12,178 bases of DNA, from NCBI GenBank assembly GCA_964213345.1, contig CAXOVX010000001.1, positions 1 through 12,178 on the forward strand, written 5' to 3'. Of this stretch, positions 1 to 6,947 are shown piece after piece. The stretch comes from CAXOVX01 sp964213345 (GTDB lineage: Bacteria; Pseudomonadota; Alphaproteobacteria; Rickettsiales; Midichloriaceae). The notes under the pieces were generated by a model. That model had not been told where the DNA came from, searched no databases, and saw nothing but the letters and a program-made list of their open reading frames with translations. Positions within the stretch are counted from its first letter, which is position 1. The number at the start of each line of letters is the position of its first letter. The translations under genes and the position numbers were made by a program.

Positions 1-206
1 TTGAAACCTACTAAACCTGCCATCAATACTTCGTTCTAATCCCAAACTGGAGTTTAAAGTGCTCTAGCAACCAAAGCACCGTCTTCAAAAGTCCCCCACA
101 AAAATTCACATGCAGAGTACAGAATTGCAACGTGTATACATGAAGATTCGAGCATCGCATTGATGTGGCAATTTTGAAAGAAGTTTATTGGTAAACACAA
201 AGTCAA
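1..206. other. Left-edge non-coding stretch downstream of lptD
   Basis: No supported gene. The minus strand, which would continue downstream from lptD, has only short open frames broken by stops and without a recognisable start or motif. A five-base inverted pair (GTGCT/AGCAC at about 59-79) on either side of a short loop recalls a tRNA D-arm, but no anticodon arm or T-arm follows. The stretch could be plain 3' flank or the worn remains of a gene; the sequence does not decide it. Confidence 0.5.
183..196 (-). terminator. Weak hairpin after lptD
   Basis: On the minus strand, 11 bases after the lptD stop codon, GTTTA and TAAAC pair around a four-base loop and are followed by a pyrimidine-rich TTCTTTC. 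The stem is only five A+T-rich pairs, so it is at best a weak intrinsic terminator. Confidence 0.25.
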
Positions 207-2423
207 TCAAGGATCAACCGCCGTAGATAGTGGAATACTTACATTAACCGTGTAACTAATAGGACGTTTGAAATCTTTGTATTTGAACATATCTTTCATG
301 ATACCAAGATCTACCTGCAGGCAGTCAGTTCTGTATCTTATACCAATGCCTTGTTGTATTATTTGAGATTGTTTCCAATCCTTTGGTTTTTCTCCAAATT
401 TAGCTCGCAAGCCAGCATTAATCCACCATTTTGGAGCTAGCTTATACCATAAATTGAGGCCAATTTCATTTTTATAATTTGCAATTTGGGTGATGTAACC
501 ATCATCAAATGTATAGTCTAGTGCTGCTTGCACGTCGGCTAAATTAAACTGTACATCTAGCTCATTATGGATTGGTTTTCCTTTAGAATTGAGCATCAGT
601 CTATCACTTATCACCGTATCTCCATATTCTGCTGTTCCTTGTAGCGTATAAATAATAGGGCGTTGTAATTTTTGGCTGTCTGGCCCGTTGATTAAATCAT
701 TCTGAGATTTTGGTATGTTCCTGGAGGTAACTCTACCACCAATCAATAAAGAAAAATTAAAGTTATCATAGGTAAAAAAACTATTCTTTAATCCAAAATC
801 TAATTTATTTCCATAATATGCCTCATAGTCTATGGAACGTAGTGTTGTGGTTAGTGAGTTATCTATAAAATTGGTACTTTGAAATATTTGACTTAGGTGT
901 GAAGGGTTATGCTTTTTGCTACCTGCTAGTGTAAAATTTAATAAAGGCTCTACTATTAACGAGCCATATGTATTTTTGCTATATAATGGCCATCTCCATC
1001 CAGCGGTTAGTTTTGGGGTGATGGCATAGTTATCTGTATTGGTTGCTGTACCATGTTGTTGCAACGGCTTCACATTAAATCCGTAAGCTTCTCCAGTTAT
1101 GGCTATCATTGGCTGTATATTAAAAACATGGCCGTACTTATTGATATACTCAAAATCTATGGCAGATCCGGTATTTAGGTGTCTTATAATTGATGTTCCA
1201 TCATTATTTATTACATTTATAAAATCTCCATTAAATAAGATTCTACTACTATACCCCTTGTGGAGATTTTTGTGTAATTGTGTTTCGTAATAAAATTGCA
1301 TGCGCGGAGCACCAAATGCGGTACCACTAGTAGCAGAACGCAGGTCGTTAAATATTAATACTGGATTTAGCGTAAAATAGCCATTGTTGCCAAAATAATA
1401 ATTCCAATAGCTATTACTTATCAAAATATCGTTATCTGTAATTTTATACTCTTTTAATGCTAATTTATTTGCGCCATTAAATTTTTCGAGTGAGATGCCA
1501 TATTCATTATTCTGATTCAAGCAAAAATTACCACGTGCTTTAAAGTATTTATCATACGTGCCAATTTTAGTTTCTGGTAGTGCCACTAGTTTAAAATTAT
1601 AGCCCCCAGATTGAAGTTTATGCCGTATCTCGAGATCATGCATCAATGAGGTATTGCTTGAAAAAAATAGGGTAGGGGAGAAAGTAATATCGAAATTTGG
1701 AGTTACACTTAGATAGTATGGTATCTGTACGCCTGGTCCCAAATTTTGGTATTTAGCTATTTTAGGAAACAAAAATCCACTTTTCCGTTTTACGTTAGGG
1801 GTAGGAGTTTGAAAAAATGGGAGATATGCAACATTATACCCAAAGATAGTTATATATACATCTTTATAATTTATCTGTTCTTTCTGTTTTTGAATAACCG
1901 CTGTCTTAGCTTTTACCTGCCATAGTGGTGCAGATCTAGCAGTAGTTTGACATGTAGTAAAGGCGAAATCATTGCAAATATATGTATTTTGGCTGGATGT
2001 TTCTACTTTATGAGCTGATATACGGATATTGTGTGCTAATTTTGTTTCTAATTTCAACACATGTATTTGCTGTGTAGAATAGTTATACTGTACCTCTTCT
2101 GCGTAATAAGTGTCGTTGTTTACAGTGTTTACTAAAGTGACGTTGTGTTTAGCAAACAGATCAGATCTTAGCCGATTTATGATGGCATTATCTGCTGTTA
2201 TTACATATCCCTTATGTGTGATCTTAACGTTACCTTCTGCTACTCCCTCTTGTTTTTGCTCATTATAAGCAAAATGATTAGTGGTAATACTTAAATTTCC
2301 TACATCTGCCTTATTGTTGGCTGAAGCATATGTTGATACGGTGCCCAAGAATAAAATGCAAAGATAATACAGTAAGATTAGTATGAATTTATGAGTTCTC
2401 GAAAAAACATTTCTGTTTGTCAT
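207..2423 (-). CDS. lptD: LPS assembly outer-membrane protein LptD (OstA/Imp)
   Basis: LptD is the outer-membrane beta-barrel that, with LptE, takes LPS from the periplasmic Lpt bridge and inserts it into the outer leaflet. The 738-residue product opens with a signal peptide (basic start, hydrophobic core at about 13-29, likely cut near Ala33-Ser34). An OstA/LptA-like beta-jellyroll follows at about 40-145 (VAEGNVKI, ITADNA, YYAEEVQY). The family's typical junction is clear at about 166-220: PLWQVKA, YLPFFQTPTP and KRKSGFLFPK. The rest is a long barrel domain rich in aromatic strand ends and finishes with a beta signal-like segment (YTVNVSIPL). Cys150, Cys158 and Cys701 could form the inter-domain disulfides known in the family, although the spacing differs from E. 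coli. The ATG start is chosen because it gives an intact signal peptide; the upstream GGCAAG is only a weak ribosome site. The gene stands alone: an apparent terminator and 252 bp separate it from ilvE upstream. Confidence 0.95.
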   Translation of the reverse strand: MTNRNVFSRTHKFILILLYYLCILFLGTVSTYASANNKADVGNLSITTNHFAYNEQKQEGVAEGNVKITHKGYVITADNAIINRLRSDLFAKHNVTLVNTVNNDTYYAEEVQYNYSTQQIHVLKLETKLAHNIRISAHKVETSSQNTYICNDFAFTTCQTTARSAPLWQVKAKTAVIQKQKEQINYKDVYITIFGYNVAYLPFFQTPTPNVKRKSGFLFPKIAKYQNLGPGVQIPYYLSVTPNFDITFSPTLFFSSNTSLMHDLEIRHKLQSGGYNFKLVALPETKIGTYDKYFKARGNFCLNQNNEYGISLEKFNGANKLALKEYKITDNDILISNSYWNYYFGNNGYFTLNPVLIFNDLRSATSGTAFGAPRMQFYYETQLHKNLHKGYSSRILFNGDFINVINNDGTSIIRHLNTGSAIDFEYINKYGHVFNIQPMIAITGEAYGFNVKPLQQHGTATNTDNYAITPKLTAGWRWPLYSKNTYGSLIVEPLLNFTLAGSKKHNPSHLSQIFQSTNFIDNSLTTTLRSIDYEAYYGNKLDFGLKNSFFTYDNFNFSLLIGGRVTSRNIPKSQNDLINGPDSQKLQRPIIYTLQGTAEYGDTVISDRLMLNSKGKPIHNELDVQFNLADVQAALDYTFDDGYITQIANYKNEIGLNLWYKLAPKWWINAGLRAKFGEKPKDWKQSQIIQQGIGIRYRTDCLQVDLGIMKDMFKYKDFKRPISYTVNVSIPLSTAVDP

Positions 2424-2525
2424 TACTTGCCATTAGCATCATTCTTTATTGCAGATACTCAACCTTGTACTTATTGTGCACATTCAATAATACCAAATTT
2501 CATTTTTAAATGGATATTGAAACAC

Positions 2526-2543
2526 GGGGGGAGGGGGGAGGAG
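2526..2543 (+). other. G-run with quadruplex potential
   Basis: Two runs of six G, each followed by a single A, then GG, A and G, lie on the plus strand between ilvE and lptD. In DNA this A+T-rich it stands out strongly. Four or more G-tracts sit close enough for a G-quadruplex. In the lptD transcript leader (minus strand) the tract would be C-rich. Any function is inference. Confidence 0.5.
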
Positions 2544-2624
2544 TGTAGCAAACTACATGACTGGACCCAAATCCCGCAGTGCGACAACGTGTATGTTATA
2601 AAGGTAATTTGATATTAGCTATAA

Positions 2625-2648
2625 AGCCCTCCCTTTCTTGGCAGGGCT
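2625..2648 (-). terminator. Intrinsic-terminator-like hairpin after ilvE
   Basis: AGCCCT and AGGGCT pair perfectly around a 12-base loop, and a CC/GG pair inside the loop can lengthen the stem. On the minus strand the hairpin starts about 28 bases beyond the ilvE stop codon and is followed by TTTATAG, a short T-tract. This suggests that ilvE transcription ends before lptD and that the two are separate units. Confidence 0.55.
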
Positions 2649-2675
2649 ATGAACCGAAAATTTATTATTTTGTGA

Positions 2676-3575
2676 CTATTCTGCATTCACCATTTCCCTG
2701 TAATAACCAAGCAACGATAAAACTAGTGGATGCACTGGATTGAATGCATAGATGGCTCCCCCATTCCTATAGTCATATATACTTGTTATAGGCATAATCT
2801 CAATTGCTGTTCCCGTTAAAAATGCCCCATCTGCCTGCTTTAAATTTTCTACTTTCATCGGCTCTTCTATTACCTTAATACCATGCTGTTTAGCAAGTTC
2901 AATGATAGTTCTTCTGGTAATGCCGTCCAAAAAATCTCCAGTACTAGGAGTGTGTAAGCTACCATTTACGACTGCAAAGAAATTTGATGTGCTAGATTCA
3001 GTAATATTGGCATCAATGTTTAACATAATAGCATCATCAAAGCCTTCTTCTCTAGCTTCTGCTTGAACTATGCGGTACATCAGGTAAGAAGCGGCTAGCT
3101 TACTATGAACTGGCATGCATGCAGCTGGTATTTTTTTCCATTTTGCTATTGTCATTTTATAGCCTTGTTTGAGCTTTTCTATATCATATTGCTCAAAACT
3201 AGGCCATCCTGCAATAGCAACGTGTGTTTTACACTTTGTAGCTCCAACAAACATTTCTTCACTTCCGAGCCATGCTACCGGTCTAATATATCCATTTTTT
3301 ATATTATTTAACCTTATGACTTCATTAATTTGCTGACCTAACGTGTTGATATCAAATGGCACTTTAAGCAGTGCGCTTGTTGCAGATGCTTCTAATCGCT
3401 GTAAGTGTTCATACAATTTAAACGCTACTCCATTGTATACCCTTATACCCTCAAACACGGCTCCGCCATAGTGGAGACTGTGAGTTAGTACATGCACACA
3501 AGCTTTACTCCACTCGATAAATTGTCCGTTCCACCATATTTGTCCTGTATACTGGTCTATTGGCACCAAACCCAC
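2676..3575 (-). CDS. ilvE: Branched-chain amino acid aminotransferase (class IV PLP enzyme)
   Basis: IlvE reversibly transfers the amino group between glutamate and the keto acids of leucine, isoleucine and valine in the cytoplasm. The 299-residue product has the usual fold-type IV length and landmarks: the WWNG start, HYGGAVFEGIRVY at 35-47, the probable PLP Schiff-base lysine K159 (HSKLAASY), ITES at 191-194 with E193 near the cofactor, LDGITRRTI at 217-225, and GTAIEI at 255-260. K159 and E193 fall at the same numbers as in E. coli IlvE. The start is GTG, preceded by AGGTGA; the reading frame upstream meets a TAG with no in-frame ATG, so GTG is preferred. The D-amino acid aminotransferase and aminodeoxychorismate lyase share this fold, but the motif set and length favour IlvE. 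It is divergent from rsmA. Why a reduced genome keeps this step is unclear: the enzyme may supply the last step from scavenged keto acids, or degrade host amino acids. Confidence 0.93.
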   Translation of the reverse strand: MGLVPIDQYTGQIWWNGQFIEWSKACVHVLTHSLHYGGAVFEGIRVYNGVAFKLYEHLQRLEASATSALLKVPFDINTLGQQINEVIRLNNIKNGYIRPVAWLGSEEMFVGATKCKTHVAIAGWPSFEQYDIEKLKQGYKMTIAKWKKIPAACMPVHSKLAASYLMYRIVQAEAREEGFDDAIMLNIDANITESSTSNFFAVVNGSLHTPSTGDFLDGITRRTIIELAKQHGIKVIEEPMKVENLKQADGAFLTGTAIEIMPITSIYDYRNGGAIYAFNPVHPLVLSLLGYYREMVNAE

Positions 3576-3615
3576 TTCATCACCTATATATTGCTATTCA
3601 CTAGTGATGAGAAGT

Positions 3616-3643
3616 ACTATAACCAAATAAATAAAAACAACAA
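3616..3643 (-). promoter_or_regulatory. Candidate sigma-70 promoter for ilvE
   Basis: On the minus strand TTGTTG (-35) and TATAGT (-10) lie 16 bases apart, about 40 bases upstream of the ilvE GTG. Both boxes are close to consensus, and the position in the divergent ilvE/rsmA spacer fits. It is a pattern match only. Confidence 0.45.
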
Positions 3644-3689
3644 GTTTTAATCAATCCCGCTAGTACAGAGGTTAAGCTAAGGTTTAGAA

Positions 3690-4499
3690 ATGAAAAATTC
3701 AATAAAACTTGAGCCCTTGAAACATTTGGGGCAAAACTTTCTGATGGATAGCGAGATTACAGATCGTATCGTTTATTCCATAGGAAACTTCAAAAACAGT
3801 ATAGTATTAGAAATAGGTCCGGGTATTGGAGCACTTACTAAAGCAATACTAAAGATCGGCAAACCAAAACACGTAATTGTTGTAGAAAAGGATGTAAGGT
3901 TGATACCGGCACTTCACAAGCTACAGGCCGAAAGTAATGGAATATTAACTGTATTACACGATGATGCATTATTGATCGATGAAAGTGTGTTAATAAACAA
4001 AGTACGTAAATTTGGAGAAGAAATTAGAATTGTTGCTAATTTGCCTTATAATATAGGCACAGAATTGTTGTTCAAGTGGTTAAATAATATTGAGCTCTTT
4101 AGTAGCCTAACAATTATGTTACAGAAAGAAGTAGCTCAAAGGATCACAGCAACTCCTCATTCATCTAATTATGGATGGATAAGTATAATAAGCCAGCTAT
4201 TGACCGAGGCAGAAGTATTGATAGATGTGCCACCAGAAGCATTTTGGCCACAACCAAAAGTATATTCATCGGTTATACATCTAGTTCCCAAAACAGCCAT
4301 ACCGGTGGATCTGAATATGGACAAATTAAGATGTCTATGCAAGCTGCTCTTTAATAAAAGGCGAAAAATGATCAAGAAGAATCTAGAAGGACCGTATGAG
4401 CATATCATAGCGCAGCTGCAAAATATAGGAATTAACGCTAATGCTAGAGCAGAAGAACTGAGTATTGGGCAGTTATGCAAGTTAGCAGCATTATTATAA
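3690..4499 (+). CDS. rsmA: 16S rRNA adenine(1518/1519)-N6-dimethyltransferase RsmA (KsgA)
   Basis: RsmA uses S-adenosylmethionine to dimethylate two adjacent adenines in the last hairpin of 16S rRNA, a late small-subunit maturation step; its loss gives kasugamycin resistance. The 269-residue protein has the standard length. KHLGQNFL (11-18) is the family's N-terminal signature, LEIGPGIGALT (40-50) is the SAM-binding loop, E66 in VVEKD should bind the ribose, and NLPYNI (117-122) is the N6-adenine methyltransferase motif IV with its catalytic Asn-Leu-Pro-Tyr. LQKEVAQRI follows at about 144-152. The basic C-terminal helical domain contains NKRRKMIKKNL. The ATG is preceded by AAGGTTTAGAA, a plausible though weak ribosome site. 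In many proteobacteria rsmA follows lptD-surA-pdxA; here lptD is nearby but on the other strand with ilvE between. Confidence 0.96.
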   Translation: MKNSIKLEPLKHLGQNFLMDSEITDRIVYSIGNFKNSIVLEIGPGIGALTKAILKIGKPKHVIVVEKDVRLIPALHKLQAESNGILTVLHDDALLIDESVLINKVRKFGEEIRIVANLPYNIGTELLFKWLNNIELFSSLTIMLQKEVAQRITATPHSSNYGWISIISQLLTEAEVLIDVPPEAFWPQPKVYSSVIHLVPKTAIPVDLNMDKLRCLCKLLFNKRRKMIKKNLEGPYEHIIAQLQNIGINANARAEELSIGQLCKLAALL

Positions 4500-4506
4500 A
4501 ATTTTC

Positions 4507-4522
4507 TAATAATGTATTATTA
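4507..4522 (+). terminator. A+T-only hairpin after rsmA
   Basis: TAATAA and TTATTA pair around TGTA, eight bases after the rsmA stop codon, and are followed by an A+T-rich stretch with several short T-runs. With no G-C pairs the stem is weak; it may simply reflect base composition. Confidence 0.2.
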
Positions 4523-4679
4523 ATATTTTATTCTTTAATTTTATGAGGTTTAACATAAATTTATGCTTATTCACAAATATTTAATTACATTTTAGCTTGA
4601 GAAAAAATAATCTTCCATGGAGACTTGTTGTGTAATCCAATAAAGTTGGAAATTTGTCATTTTTTTAGGTGGGTGTTTT

Positions 4680-5533
4680 ATGATAGCTATGTTTATACCG
4701 GTAGTGCTTAACGTAGTAGGTTTCTCGTACGTTGTTTTTCGTTCGTATAGTAATATAAAGAGTCATGGATTTCAGAATGCTCTTTTATATAAATGCGCTT
4801 CTTTGGTTACTTTTAGCGGTGCCAAGGTGTTGTGGGACAAGTTTTTTCCAGAAAATACCCCAGATCAAAATTGTTTGGCTGAAATTGGAAATTTAGTAGC
4901 GCATAAAAATAGTACGATGATTTTGTCTTGCAGCGTGGATGCAATGCGTGAGTTCATAAAATCGGGGTTGAGTGTACAGGATACACATTAACGGTATCAC
5001 CCGATGATAAAAGCCAGGTTTCTAAAATCATTTCCAAAGCGATAGGCTTAGGACTTTTCCCTGAAACTGCTACTTTGCTGTCTCAATATATCAATAATTC
5101 TACTGATAGCTATTATAATGCAACAGCAGTGCAGTTGACAAATACAGTAAAGGAACTTATAAAACACTCATCAACAACACCTGTGGTAGGACAATACAAG
5201 TTCTACTTAGCACTAGTGAGTGGATATATTGCTGAAAATGTAGGCATCGATCTTAGTAGTGTGGCAGATCCTGCCACGATAGGGAGTTCTGTTAGCGCTG
5301 CTATCAAATACGCTGCTATGAAAATAAATGTGGGAGATGCATTTCTTCCAAATCTACTTTTCACTTTTGGCTTAAATTTGGTCAACAAACTCGCACAAGA
5401 GGCTATAGTGATATATTTTCCAGCGCCTGTGGAAAAACAAACAAACATTACCATTACCGACATGGGGGCAGATGCTCACAATGCTAGTGAATTGCATCAT
5501 GACGGTGCGCAAGTTGAAGCTCAACACGGGTAA
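4680..5533 (+). pseudogene. Unrecognised membrane-anchored protein, frameshifted in a G-run
   Basis: I do not recognise this protein. The first reading frame starts at ATG 4680 behind a good AGGTGGG ribosome site and runs 103 codons to a TAA at 4989-4991. The adjoining frame is open from 4952 to the TAA at 5531-5533. Adding one base in the GGGG at 4964-4967 joins the two (...FIKSG then VECTGYTLTVSP...) into one frame of 284 codons, so a single-base loss fits best. The joined product has a hydrophobic N-terminal segment (about 4-22), probably a membrane anchor or uncleaved signal. A polar middle and a mainly helical C-half follow, with a hydrophobic patch (AFLPNLLFTFGLNLV) and a His/Asp-rich end (ELHHDGAQVEAQHG). 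It could be a pseudogene, a phase-variable gene or a homopolymer sequencing error. The second half alone would need a TTG start at 5075 with no ribosome site, so I do not call it a separate gene. Confidence 0.65.
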
Positions 5534-5817
5534 ATACAAGTCCATTACTGGCTCGCATTATTATTGGGGGGTCCTACCTTGTAATGGGGGGCTCTCTCGC
5601 AATCGATTAATACCAATTTCCTTTTTGACGCTCATGTTGTTGTTCTGTAGGATTTAGCTCAGTTGTGAGTTATTTCTACACCCCTTTGCCCTTACCATTG
5701 GCTCCTAGCGCTCATTTAAAAGGTATAACTTTTCCAACCTGAAGGATAAGCTTACAAGATAATAGTGGTTGAGATAGTGGTTTTTATAGGGTGATAATTG
5801 ACATGATATCAAGCAAG
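5534..5817. other. Gene-free stretch with paired G6 runs
   Basis: No supported gene on either strand: frames are short and broken. Two similar units, ATTGGGGGG (ends at 5571) and AATGGGGGG (ends at 5591), lie 20 bases apart. A stretch near 5651-5668 resembles the A-box/D-arm of a tRNA (TTAGCTCAGTTG then GAG), but no anticodon stem, T-arm or acceptor match follows. It may contain eroded transposase sequence continuing from the relic to its right, but I could not match any later transposase motif. Confidence 0.5.
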
Positions 5818-6068
5818 CTATAAGAACCTATCATACAACAATAAATTTTTGAAATCTCTCCGGTGTTTTACATACACATAAAACAACTAAACTTACTCTC
5901 TTAGTAGCCTAATATTATAGTCACTATCTCACTAAGGATCATATTGCACTTCCTACTCCTCTTGCCTTTCGTTGTCCTTGCCTTTTATAAATGTATTTCC
6001 AACCAAGTTATACATCCTTTGCAAAAATCATCAACATAACAATATATTCCTGTAAAATCTATTTCCAT
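5818..6068 (-). pseudogene. IS982-like transposase, N-terminal relic with frameshift and stops
   Basis: Reading the minus strand from ATG 6068, the first 27 codons (ending with TAA at 5985) give GIYCYVDDFCK...TWLEIHL, which matches how IS982-family DDE transposases begin. The same frame continues past the stop with a basic stretch, then LSEIVTIILGY, another family landmark, and a second stop. After a shift of frame, FKNLLLYDRF appears, corresponding to the conserved segment that reads FP.L.SYDRF in intact copies, before a TAG at 5818-5820. So roughly the first 80-90 residues of a protein of about 290 remain, in order, with two internal stops, a frameshift and probably a small deletion. The catalytic DDE core was not found and no terminal repeats could be assigned. 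The match rests on my memory of the family pattern. Confidence 0.68.
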
Positions 6069-6729
6069 ATAATTCCTGTTTTGTTAGGCTTTATCGGCTT
6101 CTTTAACAGATATCATATCTCCATCTTGTTGCAATATATTATTCATTCCTTAGCCCCTTAGTTCGGGTTCTTTAGTAGATTCAACATCTCTATGGCAACT
6201 TTCGAATCGCGTGTTCCTGCCGCTGGCAATCCAGCATATTGCCTCATCTTTGCCCATTATTATATGTACTTTTGACCCTCGCAGCCACATTATTACCAAG
6301 ACTCTCTCCCTCTTTTTTGGGGCACACCAGTACCATGACCTGTAAGCCTTTTCTCTGTATCCATTGACTATGTCTATGAAATCCGTGTGTACTCCGGCAA
6401 CATCCACCACCAGCAACAGGGGCACTGCCTTGCAAAACAATCTTGTGATCCTGCAGCAAAAGAGCCATACTCGCCGTTACATTATTTTTTTATTCGCCCC
6501 CTGGCTACATGATATCGTACAATATACAAGTATATGCTGCCTTAATAATCCTTAAGGTTGCAGGCTAAACTCTAGCCATATCGGAAGTGAATTCAATCAA
6601 GCAATGGGGCTGGGCTGCTTCCTTTTAGTGAGAAATAGCTGACAAAAGCATCCTCCTTATAACATGGAATTATCGTCAACATCATTACCGCAGAGCAATC
6701 TTGATTTTTGCTGTATCCCCACACACTAC
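6069..6729. other. Unassigned, G+C-richer decayed segment
   Basis: No gene can be supported. Between about 6150 and 6480 the base composition jumps: 30 of 60 bases are G or C at 6361-6420, against 14 of 60 at 4561-4620. All three minus-strand frames stay partly open here, the longest running 6150-6440 (96 codons). Their translations change character where frames would have to switch and show no family motif I know. This is the pattern of a foreign or older coding sequence broken by indels. The flank 6481-6729 has no long frame. Confidence 0.5.
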
Positions 6730-6947
6730 ATACATTTCATTATTTTTAAATTTTTTTTATATGCGATGGGTTGTTCCATCCCAGTCGTTCCTGATCGTAT
6801 CATGCTCTTCTAATTCCACCTCGATACTTCCGGTTTCACCGCACGCAAAACTCAAGTCATCTCCACCACCCGAGTCTGAGTTTCGTCTGTAAGCAAGCTT
6901 TTGAATACCACTATATATAAAAAAAATTTAAAAATAATGAAATGTAT
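6730..6947. repeat. 218-bp unit bounded by perfect 33-bp inverted repeats
   Basis: The left arm (6730-6762) and right arm (6915-6947) are exact reverse complements over 33 bases, checked base by base; the match ends on both sides. Arms begin ATACATTTC and end GAAATGTAT, so each outer end includes a TA. The 152-bp interior is richer in G+C than the arms and has a small hairpin (GATGG/CCATC) at its left. The right arm ends at the base next to the rsmE stop codon. This layout fits a small non-autonomous (MITE-like) element, perhaps of the TA-duplicating IS630/mariner type, but no target duplication longer than TA is visible and no second copy occurs in the window. Alternatively it is a long stem that ends transcription from rsmE. 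Confidence 0.6.

Noticed and set aside
2391..2612. Plus-strand ORF of 73 codons over the lptD start
   Set aside because: It overlaps the lptD signal peptide on the opposite strand, includes the G-run translated as Gly/Arg, and has no ribosome site or known motif.
3591..3623. TTGCTA...TATAAC as a promoter for rsmA
   Set aside because: The spacing of 21 bases is too long for a normal sigma-70 promoter, so it was not listed.
5075..5533. Independent 152-codon gene with a TTG start
   Set aside because: No ribosome site precedes the TTG, and the frame is open further upstream, where it joins the preceding gene after a one-base change. Treated as the 3' part of one broken gene.
5651..5680. tRNA-like TTAGCTCAGTTG...GAG segment
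   Set aside because: Only the D-arm/A-box resembles a tRNA. No anticodon stem, T-loop (TTCGAAT type) or acceptor pairing was found downstream.
6092..6148. 18-codon minus-strand frame (MNNILQQDGDMISVKEADKA in outline)
   Set aside because: Too short, bounded by stops, and just upstream of the transposase relic. No evidence that it is translated.
6150..6468. Two overlapping minus-strand ORFs of 96 and 74 codons
   Set aside because: They overlap in different frames, lack ribosome sites and show no family motif. They look like pieces of one decayed sequence and are not called as genes.
6701..6892. Plus-strand ORF of 63 codons within the inverted-repeat unit
   Set aside because: It starts outside the unit and crosses an arm. 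Its Ser/Pro-rich translation is the mirror of the minus-strand acidic frame, and no start signal is seen.
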